Shown here: positions 6,592 through 13,531 of the stretch, in pieces
Layout: each line of letters opens with the position of its first letter
Position numbering within the stretch: the stretch's first letter is position 1
DNA from: an uncultured Veillonella sp.
Lineage (GTDB): Bacteria; Bacillota; Negativicutes; Veillonellales; Veillonellaceae
Length of the DNA stretch: 29,072 nucleotides
Assembly: GCA_900550175.1 (NCBI GenBank)
Contig: URQX01000005.1
Span: 1-29,072, forward strand
Reading direction: 5' to 3'
Position numbers and translations under genes: made by a program
Notes under the pieces: generated by a model
What the model saw: the letters and a program-made list of their open reading frames with translations, nothing else
Told to the model about the DNA's origin: nothing
Databases searched by the model: none

Positions 6592-7224
6592 ATGAGTATA
6601 TTGGAACGGCTAAAAGTTATAGCCCATGGATTGGCCATACAATTCGGACCATCTTGTGAAGTGCTGATACATGACTTACAAGGAGATCTCGATACATCAC
6701 TTGTATATATAGAAAATGGTACGATAACGAAGCGCCATGTTGGTGATGGTCCATCACATGTAGTTTTAGATGTACTCAACTATGATGATGGTAGTGAAGG
6801 TAGATTTGGGTATCTAACAAAAACTAAGGATGGACGGATATTAAAATCCTCTACCATGTATATCCGTGATGATAATGGCAATATTGCATACCTATTAGGA
6901 ATTAATCAGGATATCACAGAGTTTGTTATGATGCATCGATCACTTGAAAGTCTTATAGGAATAGGCCAAGCTGAGACTGGCACTGTTGAAAAAATTACTA
7001 CAAGTGTATCGGAGCTATTAGATGATTTACTACTAGAAGCAGAACGGTTAGTTGGTAAACCTGGACCACTCATGAATAAAGTAGAACGGCTAAAAGCTAT
7101 TAGCTACTTAAATGAAAAAGGGGCTTTTCTTATCTCTAAATCTTCAGAAAAGATTGCGGAGTATTTCAATATTTCTAAGTTTACTCTTTATAGTGATTTA
7201 AATACTGTAAAGGAAGAACCCTAG
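6592..7224 (+). CDS. YheO-type PAS/HTH transcriptional regulator
   Basis: The 210-residue protein has the two-part layout of the YheO/DauR-like family. An N-terminal PAS-like ligand domain (residues ~5-115) shows FGPSCEVLIHDL and the GINQDITEF end. A C-terminal helix-turn-helix (~165-207) shows KGAFLISKSSEKIAEY followed by the recognition helix ISKFTLYSDLN. Such proteins often control neighbouring amino-acid or small-molecule catabolic genes (family knowledge). It is first in the operon, and its stop codon is 9 bp before ygeX, so it most likely controls the purine/diaminopropionate genes and itself. The ligand is unknown. Ribosome binding site GGGAGG (6578-6583) is 8 nt before ATG; a weak TAACC/GGTTA pairing (6560-6564 with 6582-6586) could partly mask it. 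Confidence 0.85.
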   Translation: MSILERLKVIAHGLAIQFGPSCEVLIHDLQGDLDTSLVYIENGTITKRHVGDGPSHVVLDVLNYDDGSEGRFGYLTKTKDGRILKSSTMYIRDDNGNIAYLLGINQDITEFVMMHRSLESLIGIGQAETGTVEKITTSVSELLDDLLLEAERLVGKPGPLMNKVERLKAISYLNEKGAFLISKSSEKIAEYFNISKFTLYSDLNTVKEEP

Positions 7225-7233
7225 GAGGCAAAT

Positions 7234-8445
7234 ATGGACCGAATTCAGTGGAAACGTAATACGATGGCACCATCTAGTGACAAGTTCTTGTCCGTTATGG
7301 ATGTTAGAGAAATTAAGAAAGCAAAAGCGTTTCATGAAAGTTTTCCACAATATAGTGTAACTCCACTAGTATCGCTAGAAAAATTAGCAGATTATATCGG
7401 TGTTAATTCTCTCTTTGTAAAAGATGAATCTTACCGCTTTGGCCTAAATGCGTTTAAAGTATTAGGCGGCTCTTATGCAATGGCAAAGTATGTAGCTCAA
7501 CAAACGGATAAAAATGTTGAAGATGTACCATATGATGTATTAACTTCTCCACAATTAAAAGAAGAATTCGGACAAGCTACATTCTTTACAGCTACTGATG
7601 GTAACCACGGTCGAGGCGTAGCTTGGGCTGCTAATAAATTAGGTCAAAAGGCAGTAGTATTCATGCCTAAAGGCTCTACAGAATATCGTAGAAAACAAAT
7701 TGAAAATGAAGGTGCTACCGTAACAATCGAAGAATTTAATTATGATGAATGTGTACGGTTAGCAACTAAAAAATCTAAAGAAGTTCCAAATGGTGTTGTA
7801 GTGCAAGATACCGCATGGGAAGGTTATGAAGAAATTCCAAACTGGATCATGCAAGGTTATGGCACAATGGCTATGGAAACCGCAGATCAGTTAGAAGCTG
7901 AAAGTTGCAAAGTTCCAACTCATGTATTTGTTCAAGCTGGTGTAGGTTCCCTAGCAGGTGCTGTAGTAGGTTATTTCACTAACTTATACAGCAATGCAGC
8001 TAAGAAACCTAAATTAGTGGTTGTAGAAGCTGAAGCAGCAGCTTGCTTATATAAAGGGGCTGTAGCTGATGATGGTAATCCTCGTATCGTTGAGGGCGAT
8101 TTAGAAACCATCATGGCTGGGCTTGCATGTGGCGAACCAAATACAGTTTCTTGGGACATCTTAAGAAACCATGCGGATGTATTCGTATCTGCTCCTGATT
8201 GGGTAGCAAGACTTGGGATGCGCGTTGGTGGTGCACCAATTAAAGGTGATACACCAATTACGACTGGTGAATCTGGTGCAGTTCCACTAGGTCTTGTAAC
8301 GGCAATTATGACAATGCCAGAATATGAAGACTTACGCAAGGAATTAGAATTAGATGCGTCTTCAAAGGTGCTCTGCTTCTCCACTGAAGGTGATACAGAC
8401 CCTGAAAGATATAAAAACATTATGTGGTACGGTGAAGATCGTTAG
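7234..8445 (+). CDS. ygeX: Diaminopropionate ammonia-lyase
   Basis: This PLP enzyme converts 2,3-diaminopropionate to pyruvate and two ammonia. The 403-residue length matches E. coli YgeX (398). The PLP lysine is Lys75 in FGLNAFKVLGGSYA, the family signature. TATDGNHGRG (119-128) holds the catalytic Asp of the TDGNHG loop, and the glycine-rich phosphate-binding QAGVGSLAGAV region follows. It starts 9 bp after the regulator gene with AGGAGG (part of CCTAGGAGG) and is followed 12 bp later by ygeY. In known urate/purine cluster models this step yields pyruvate that can be fermented to short-chain acids or lactate; the immediate precursor of diaminopropionate in the pathway is less certain. Confidence 0.95.
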   Translation: MDRIQWKRNTMAPSSDKFLSVMDVREIKKAKAFHESFPQYSVTPLVSLEKLADYIGVNSLFVKDESYRFGLNAFKVLGGSYAMAKYVAQQTDKNVEDVPYDVLTSPQLKEEFGQATFFTATDGNHGRGVAWAANKLGQKAVVFMPKGSTEYRRKQIENEGATVTIEEFNYDECVRLATKKSKEVPNGVVVQDTAWEGYEEIPNWIMQGYGTMAMETADQLEAESCKVPTHVFVQAGVGSLAGAVVGYFTNLYSNAAKKPKLVVVEAEAAACLYKGAVADDGNPRIVEGDLETIMAGLACGEPNTVSWDILRNHADVFVSAPDWVARLGMRVGGAPIKGDTPITTGESGAVPLGLVTAIMTMPEYEDLRKELELDASSKVLCFSTEGDTDPERYKNIMWYGEDR

Positions 8446-8457
8446 GAGGCATTAATT

Positions 8458-9768
8458 ATGGATTTACAAGCAATCAAACAAGCAGCAGCAACTTATGGAC
8501 CAGCGATGACCAAGTTCTTACGTGAAATCGTAGCATTCCCTGGTGAAAGTGCAGAAGAAAAAGAGCACGTTCAACGTATTGAAAAAGAAATGAAAGATCT
8601 TGGATTCGACGAAGTTGAAGTAGACCCAATGGGTAACATTCTTGGTTACATGGGTACTGGTAAAACACTTATTGCCTTCGACGCTCATATCGATACTGTA
8701 GGTATTGGTAACCGCGATAACTGGAACTTCGATCCTTATGAAGGTTTCGAAGATGAAACTAAAATCGGTGGTCGTGGTGTATCCGACCAATTAGGTGGTA
8801 TCGTATCCGCTGTATACGGCGCTAAAATCATGAAAGACTTAGGTCTTTTAAGTGATAAATATCGCGTACTTGTTGTAGGTACAGTACAAGAAGAAGATTG
8901 CGATGGTCTTTGCTGGGAATACATGATTAAAGAACGTAATATTCGTCCTGAATTCGTAGTATCCACTGAACCTACTGATGGTGGTATCTACCGTGGTCAA
9001 CGTGGTCGTATGGAAATCCGTGTAGATGTACAAGGCGTATCTTGCCATGGTTCCGCACCTGAACGCGGTGACAACGCAATCTACAAAATGGCAGACATTC
9101 TTCAAGATATCCGTGAATTGAATGCTAACTCTGCTGATGAAAGCACAAAAATTAAAGGTCTCGTTAAAATGCTTGACCCTAAATTCAACCCTGATCACTA
9201 TGAAGAAGCTCGCTTCTTAGGTCGCGGTACTGTAACTACTTCCCAAATCTTCTACACTTCTCCAAGCCGTTGTGCAGTAGCTGACTCTTGCGCCGTTTCC
9301 TTGGACCGTCGTATGACAGCTGGCGAAACATGGCAATCCTGCTTGGCAGAAATCGAAGCTTTACCACATGTTAAAGAATATGGTGCGAAAGTATCCATGT
9401 ACGAATATGCTCGTCCATCCTGGACTGGTTTGACATATCCAATCGAATGTTACTTCCCAACTTGGGTAATTCCTAAAGATCACAAAGTAACAGAAGCTTT
9501 AGAAGAAGCCTACACTAGCTTGTATGGTAACGAACGTATTGGTGCTGAAGACACAGTTGAAATGCGTAAAGCTCGCCCATTGACTGATAAATGGACATTC
9601 TCCACTAACGGCGTATCCATCATGGGCCGTAATGGTATCCCTTGCATCGGCTTTGGTCCTGGCGCAGAAGCACAAGCACATGCTCCTAACGAAATCACAT
9701 GGAAACAAGACCTTGTAACATGTGCAGCTGTATATGCATTATTACCATCCGTATACTGCAAAGACTAA
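8458..9768 (+). CDS. ygeY: YgeY-family M20 metallohydrolase
   Basis: The 436-residue cytoplasmic protein is an M20-type dinuclear-metal hydrolase of the YgeY subfamily, which is almost always found in Se/purine-linked clusters. Metal and catalytic positions are visible: His77 and Asp79 (DAHIDTVG), bridging Asp110 (GRGVSDQLGG), Glu145/Glu146 (TVQEEDCDG), Glu171 (STEPTDG), and a C-terminal His in AQAHAPNE. A central dimerisation domain (~residues 180-300) separates the two metal-domain halves, as expected. In this cluster it probably hydrolyses an open-chain ureido or amide intermediate, perhaps releasing diaminopropionate for YgeX; the exact substrate is inference. AGGAGG precedes the ATG. Codon usage is strongly biased (many GTA, CGT, TCC), suggesting high expression. 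Confidence 0.93.
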   Translation: MDLQAIKQAAATYGPAMTKFLREIVAFPGESAEEKEHVQRIEKEMKDLGFDEVEVDPMGNILGYMGTGKTLIAFDAHIDTVGIGNRDNWNFDPYEGFEDETKIGGRGVSDQLGGIVSAVYGAKIMKDLGLLSDKYRVLVVGTVQEEDCDGLCWEYMIKERNIRPEFVVSTEPTDGGIYRGQRGRMEIRVDVQGVSCHGSAPERGDNAIYKMADILQDIRELNANSADESTKIKGLVKMLDPKFNPDHYEEARFLGRGTVTTSQIFYTSPSRCAVADSCAVSLDRRMTAGETWQSCLAEIEALPHVKEYGAKVSMYEYARPSWTGLTYPIECYFPTWVIPKDHKVTEALEEAYTSLYGNERIGAEDTVEMRKARPLTDKWTFSTNGVSIMGRNGIPCIGFGPGAEAQAHAPNEITWKQDLVTCAAVYALLPSVYCKD

Positions 9769-9840
9769 TATCATATACATTGAATTAGATCTCTTTAAAA
9801 CGGAAATCACTAGAACATAGTTCATAACTACAAATTTAAT

Positions 9841-9870
9841 ATGGTACCTCACCATTTGATGAGGTACCGT
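9841..9870 (+). promoter_or_regulatory. Hairpin between ygeY and ygeW, no T-tract
   Basis: An 11-bp stem (ATGGTACCTCA with TGAGGTACCGT) encloses an 8-nt loop in the 155-bp gap upstream of ygeW. It is followed by ATAAAG, not by thymines, so it is unlikely to be an intrinsic terminator. An mRNA-processing or stabilising element, or a protein site, is more likely. Confidence 0.55.
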
Positions 9871-9923
9871 ATAAAGTTAGATTCTAAGTAGCCCTTTAGG
9901 GAATTGAAAGAGAGGACTTACAG

Positions 9924-11117
9924 ATGACAGACTTCAATAAAAGTATTGAAACTTTAAAAGACTTAGACGTTAGCAAAATGTACGGCGAAGATTTCTTCCT
10001 TACATGGGAAAAATCTGAAGATGAATTAAAAGGTGTTTGGGCAGTAGCAGATGCATTACGAGCTCTTAGAGAACGCAATATCTCCACTAAAGTATTCGAT
10101 AGTGGCCTTGGCATTTCCTTATTCCGTGATAACTCCACAAGAACTCGCTTCTCCTTCGCTTCTGCTTGTAACCTATTAGGTCTTGAAGTGCAAGACTTGG
10201 ATGAAGGTAAATCCCAAATTGCTCATGGCGAAACAGTTCGTGAAACAGCTAATATGATCTCCTTCATGGCTGATGTTATCGGTATTCGTGATGACATGTA
10301 CATCGGTAAAGGTAATGCATACATGCATGAAGTATCCGATGCAGTAAAAGAAGGTCACGAAGATGGCGTATTAGAACAACGTCCGACACTTGTAAACTTA
10401 CAATGTGATATCGACCATCCAACACAAATCATGGCTGACGCAGCTCATATCATTAAAGAATTCGGTGGTGTAGAAAACCTCAAAGGCAAAAAGATTGCTA
10501 TGACTTGGGCTTACTCTCCATCTTATGGTAAACCTTTATCCGTACCTCAAGGTGCTATTGGTTTATTTACTCGTTTAGGTATGGAAGTTGTATTAGCACA
10601 TCCAGAAGGCTACGAAGTAATGCCTGAGGTTGAAGAAATCGCTAAGAAACAAGCTGAAGAAAGCGGCGGTTCCTTCCGTAGAACTAACGACATGAAGGAT
10701 GCTTTCAAAGATGCAGATATCGTATATCCTAAGAGCTGGGCTCCATTCGGTGCGATGGAAAAACGTACGAAATTGTATGGTGAAAATGACCATGAAGGTA
10801 TTAAAGCATTAGAAAAAGTTCTTCTTGAAGAAAATGGTAAACATAAAGATTGGGCATGTACTGAAGAGATGATGAGTCTCACTAAAGACGGTAAAGCTCT
10901 TTACTTACATTGCTTACCAGCAGATATTACAGGTGTAAGTTGTGAAGAAGGCGAAGTAGACGCAACAGTATTTGATCGCTATCGCGTACCTCTTTATAAA
11001 GAAGCAAGCTACAAACCATATGTTATTGCAGCTATGATCTTCTTAAGCAAATTTAAGAATCCTGTAGAAACCTTAAAAGAATTAGAACGGAAGGGAACTG
11101 ACCGAGTTCAACCGTAA
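9924..11117 (+). CDS. ygeW: Knotted carbamoyltransferase YgeW
   Basis: The 397-residue protein is a member of the aspartate/ornithine transcarbamoylase superfamily and matches the YgeW branch. The carbamoyl-phosphate site is STRTR at residues 71-75 (LFRDNSTRTRFSF). The HPTQIMAD motif lies in the middle, and HCLPA (329-333) is in the C-terminal domain. YgeW's natural acceptor has not been firmly identified. In purine clusters it is thought to act in reverse, splitting a carbamoylated intermediate with phosphate to make carbamoyl phosphate (inference from context). Carbamate kinase follows directly and would use that product. A GAGAGG site precedes the ATG at 9924. The gene has a full-strength terminator right after it, so it may form its own unit. 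Confidence 0.93.
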   Translation: MTDFNKSIETLKDLDVSKMYGEDFFLTWEKSEDELKGVWAVADALRALRERNISTKVFDSGLGISLFRDNSTRTRFSFASACNLLGLEVQDLDEGKSQIAHGETVRETANMISFMADVIGIRDDMYIGKGNAYMHEVSDAVKEGHEDGVLEQRPTLVNLQCDIDHPTQIMADAAHIIKEFGGVENLKGKKIAMTWAYSPSYGKPLSVPQGAIGLFTRLGMEVVLAHPEGYEVMPEVEEIAKKQAEESGGSFRRTNDMKDAFKDADIVYPKSWAPFGAMEKRTKLYGENDHEGIKALEKVLLEENGKHKDWACTEEMMSLTKDGKALYLHCLPADITGVSCEEGEVDATVFDRYRVPLYKEASYKPYVIAAMIFLSKFKNPVETLKELERKGTDRVQP

Positions 11118-11128
11118 AGTAAAGTTTA

Positions 11129-11157
11129 GGGGCCATCCGTATTGATGGCCCCTTTTT
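11129..11157 (+). terminator. Intrinsic terminator between ygeW and carbamate kinase
   Basis: GGGGCCATC (11129-11137) pairs perfectly with GATGGCCCC (11144-11152) over CGTATT and is followed by TTTTT. It starts 11 nt after the ygeW stop, inside the functional cluster, so downstream genes need read-through or another promoter. Confidence 0.88.
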
Positions 11158-11186
11158 ATTCTTAATAGTTTGTTATGAGGCATAAC

Positions 11187-12122
11187 ATGAAAAAAAGAGT
11201 TGTAGTAGCATTAGGCGGGAATGCATTAGGTAATTCCCTTCCAGAACAAAAAATTGCCGTAAAAAGTACAGCTAAAACAATTATTGATTTAGTAGAATCC
11301 AATTGTGATGTAGTCGTAACTCATGGCAATGGCCCTCAAATCGGTATGATCAACAATGCGATGGCTGCATTGACACGTGAAGTAGAAGGTCAACCAAATA
11401 CACCATTGTCCGTATGTGTGGCTATGAGTCAAGCATATATTGGATATGACTTACAAAACGCGCTTCACGAGGAATTATTAAATCGTGGTATTGAACATTT
11501 GCCAACCATGACAATGGTTACACAAGTATTAGTTGATCAAAATGATCCTGGATTTCAAAATCCAACAAAACCAATTGGTCACTTTATGACTAAAGAAGAA
11601 GCTGAATACGCAGAAAAAAATTACGATTACGTTGTAAAAGAAGATTCTGGCCGCGGTTATCGCCGTGTAGTAGCATCCCCAGCTCCTAAAGAAATTATCG
11701 AAATCGAAGCGATTAAAGGCTTAGTTGGGAAACAATTAATCGTTGCCTGTGGCGGTGGCGGTATTCCTGTAACTAGAGAAGGTAATGAACTTCATGGTGC
11801 AGCAGCCGTTATTGATAAAGACTGGACTAGTAGCTTGTTAGCACAAGAAATTGATGCAGATGTACTTGTTATCTTAACAGCAGTTGAAAAGGTTGCCATT
11901 AATTTTGGTAAAGAAAATGAAAAATGGCTTGATGAAATCACAGTTGCAGAAGCTAAAGAATATGCAGCAGCAGGCGAGTTTGCAGAAGGTTCTATGAAGC
12001 CGAAAGTTGAAGCTGCTATTGCATTTGCAGAATCTAAAAAAGGCCGTGTTTCCATTATCACATTATTAGAAAAATCTAAGGATGGTATAGCAGGAAAAAC
12101 AGGTACGCGTATCGTATTATAA
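11187..12122 (+). CDS. arcC: Carbamate kinase
   Basis: The enzyme transfers phosphate from carbamoyl phosphate to ADP, giving ATP, CO2 and ammonia. The 311-residue protein shows the amino-acid-kinase fold: VVALGGNALG at the N-terminus, THGNGPQIG (substrate loop), IVACGGGGIPV, and DKDWTSSLLA for nucleotide and metal binding. The C-terminal GTRIVL end is typical of ArcC/YqeA. It follows ygeW, which would supply carbamoyl phosphate, making this the substrate-level phosphorylation step of the pathway. There are no arginine deiminase genes here, so the YqeA-type role is favoured. The start is ATG 11187 after TGAGG (11176-11180); an in-frame ATG at 11175 would overlap that site. The short gap after the ygeW terminator holds no convincing promoter. 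Confidence 0.94.
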   Translation: MKKRVVVALGGNALGNSLPEQKIAVKSTAKTIIDLVESNCDVVVTHGNGPQIGMINNAMAALTREVEGQPNTPLSVCVAMSQAYIGYDLQNALHEELLNRGIEHLPTMTMVTQVLVDQNDPGFQNPTKPIGHFMTKEEAEYAEKNYDYVVKEDSGRGYRRVVASPAPKEIIEIEAIKGLVGKQLIVACGGGGIPVTREGNELHGAAAVIDKDWTSSLLAQEIDADVLVILTAVEKVAINFGKENEKWLDEITVAEAKEYAAAGEFAEGSMKPKVEAAIAFAESKKGRVSIITLLEKSKDGIAGKTGTRIVL

Positions 12123-12148
12123 TAATATATAGATTTATAAGTATGCAT

Positions 12149-12168
12149 CCAACGATTCGTTGGGGAGG
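12149..12168 (+). promoter_or_regulatory. Small hairpin overlapping the ssnA ribosome binding site
   Basis: CCAACG (12149-12154) pairs with CGTTGG (12158-12163) over a 3-nt loop. The 3' arm runs into GGGGAGG (12162-12168), the Shine-Dalgarno sequence for ATG 12175. Partial masking is possible; chance is also possible. Confidence 0.35.
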
Positions 12169-12174
12169 TGCCCT

Positions 12175-13503
12175 ATGATTATATTAGGAAAAGGTACTGT
12201 TATTACTCGCGATACTGATAGACCTATCATTTATGATGGTGCTGTTGTTATTGACGGAACTCAGATTATAGATATTGGTGCATATGATGAATTGTGCAAA
12301 CAATATAAAGATGCAGAAGTCATTGATGCTCATGGCGGTTTGATTATGCCAGGTTTTATTAATGCACATCATCATATTTACTCCGCTCTTGCACGCGGTT
12401 TGTCCTTACCTGGTCCAGCACCAACTAACTTTGGTGAAATTTTAGAAGGTCTATGGTTCTACCTAGATAATAAATTGACAGCTCCAGATGTAAAAGCTAG
12501 CGCATTACTTACATATTTAGGCTGTATTGAAAATGGTGTAACTACTATTTTTGACCACCATGCAAGCTATGGTGAAACTGCTAATAGCCTATCTGTTATT
12601 GCTGATGTAGCTAAACAGTTTGGTGTTCGTTCTTGTTTATGCTATGAAGTCTCTGATCGTAACGGTGTTGACCAAATGAAAGCTGCTGTTGCAGAAAATG
12701 TACGTTTTGGTAAAGAGGCGAAAAAGGATCCATCTAGACTCGCGGCTATGATGGGCTTGCATGCATCCTTTACTCTCAGTCCTGAGACATTAGATTATGT
12801 GAAAGCTCATAATGAAGATAAATTAGGGTATCATGTTCATGTTGCTGAAGGCCCAGAAGATGTGGCAGATAGTAAAGAAAAATATGGCATGACACCGGTA
12901 AGACGACTTGTAGAATCTGGTATTTTAGGACCAAAGAGTATTGCAGGTCACTGCGTACACGTAACAGACCAAGATGTAGAATTATTGAAAGAATCTCAAG
13001 CTAAGGTTGTACACAACCCAGAAAGTAACATGGGTAATGCATTAGGCACAACAGATATCTTGAAACTATTAGGTGCAGGTATCACAGTTGGTCTAGGTAC
13101 AGATGGTTACACAAATGACATGCTCGAATCTTACAAAGTAGCAAACTGCCTTGTAAAACATGAGCAACATAAACCATATGTAGGCTGGGTTGAAGTTCCT
13201 CATATGCTATTTGAAAACAACCGCAAAATGGCGAATGAATTCTTCGATACTACAGTTGGCATCCTTAAAAAAGGTGCCGCAGCTGACGTAATCGTTCTTG
13301 ATTACGCAGCACCAACGCCACTTGATGAAAATAACATCAATGGTCACTTATTATTCGGTGCTAATGGTATGTATGTGGTGACAACTATTAGTGATGGTGT
13401 ACCACGTATGATCGATCGTAAGTTACAAGGCATCGACAAAGCTGAAGTAATGAACGAAGTTTTAGCAACATCTAAAGGTTTATGGAAACGACTAAACCCA
13501 TAA
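12175..13503 (+). CDS. ssnA: SsnA-type amidohydrolase
   Basis: The 442-residue protein is a metal-dependent amidohydrolase of the guanine deaminase/TrzN-like superfamily, SsnA branch. Metal-binding HxH is His65/His67 (NAHHHIYSALARG). Further signatures are GLHASFTLSP, YHVHVAEG (metal and catalytic His/Glu), GHCVHVTD, VVHNPESNMGN, and GLGTDGYTNDM with the metal-binding Asp. SsnA occurs in the E. coli ygeW-ssnA region and in gut purine clusters. A hydrolytic ring-opening or deamination step is likely, but the substrate is not established. The open frame could extend to TTG 12160, but GGGGAGG (12162-12168) decides for ATG 12175. It lies between carbamate kinase and ygfK, 28 bp before the latter, and is probably cotranscribed with it. 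Confidence 0.92.
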   Translation: MIILGKGTVITRDTDRPIIYDGAVVIDGTQIIDIGAYDELCKQYKDAEVIDAHGGLIMPGFINAHHHIYSALARGLSLPGPAPTNFGEILEGLWFYLDNKLTAPDVKASALLTYLGCIENGVTTIFDHHASYGETANSLSVIADVAKQFGVRSCLCYEVSDRNGVDQMKAAVAENVRFGKEAKKDPSRLAAMMGLHASFTLSPETLDYVKAHNEDKLGYHVHVAEGPEDVADSKEKYGMTPVRRLVESGILGPKSIAGHCVHVTDQDVELLKESQAKVVHNPESNMGNALGTTDILKLLGAGITVGLGTDGYTNDMLESYKVANCLVKHEQHKPYVGWVEVPHMLFENNRKMANEFFDTTVGILKKGAAADVIVLDYAAPTPLDENNINGHLLFGANGMYVVTTISDGVPRMIDRKLQGIDKAEVMNEVLATSKGLWKRLNP

Positions 13504-13531
13504 GGCAAGCGCTTTAAAGGAGTGTGACATT

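Noticed and set aside
7971..8420. Long open frame on the - strand within ygeX (149 codons)
   Set aside because: It lies wholly inside a well-supported gene, has a low-complexity Ser/Ala/Thr-rich product and no plausible ribosome binding site or family match.
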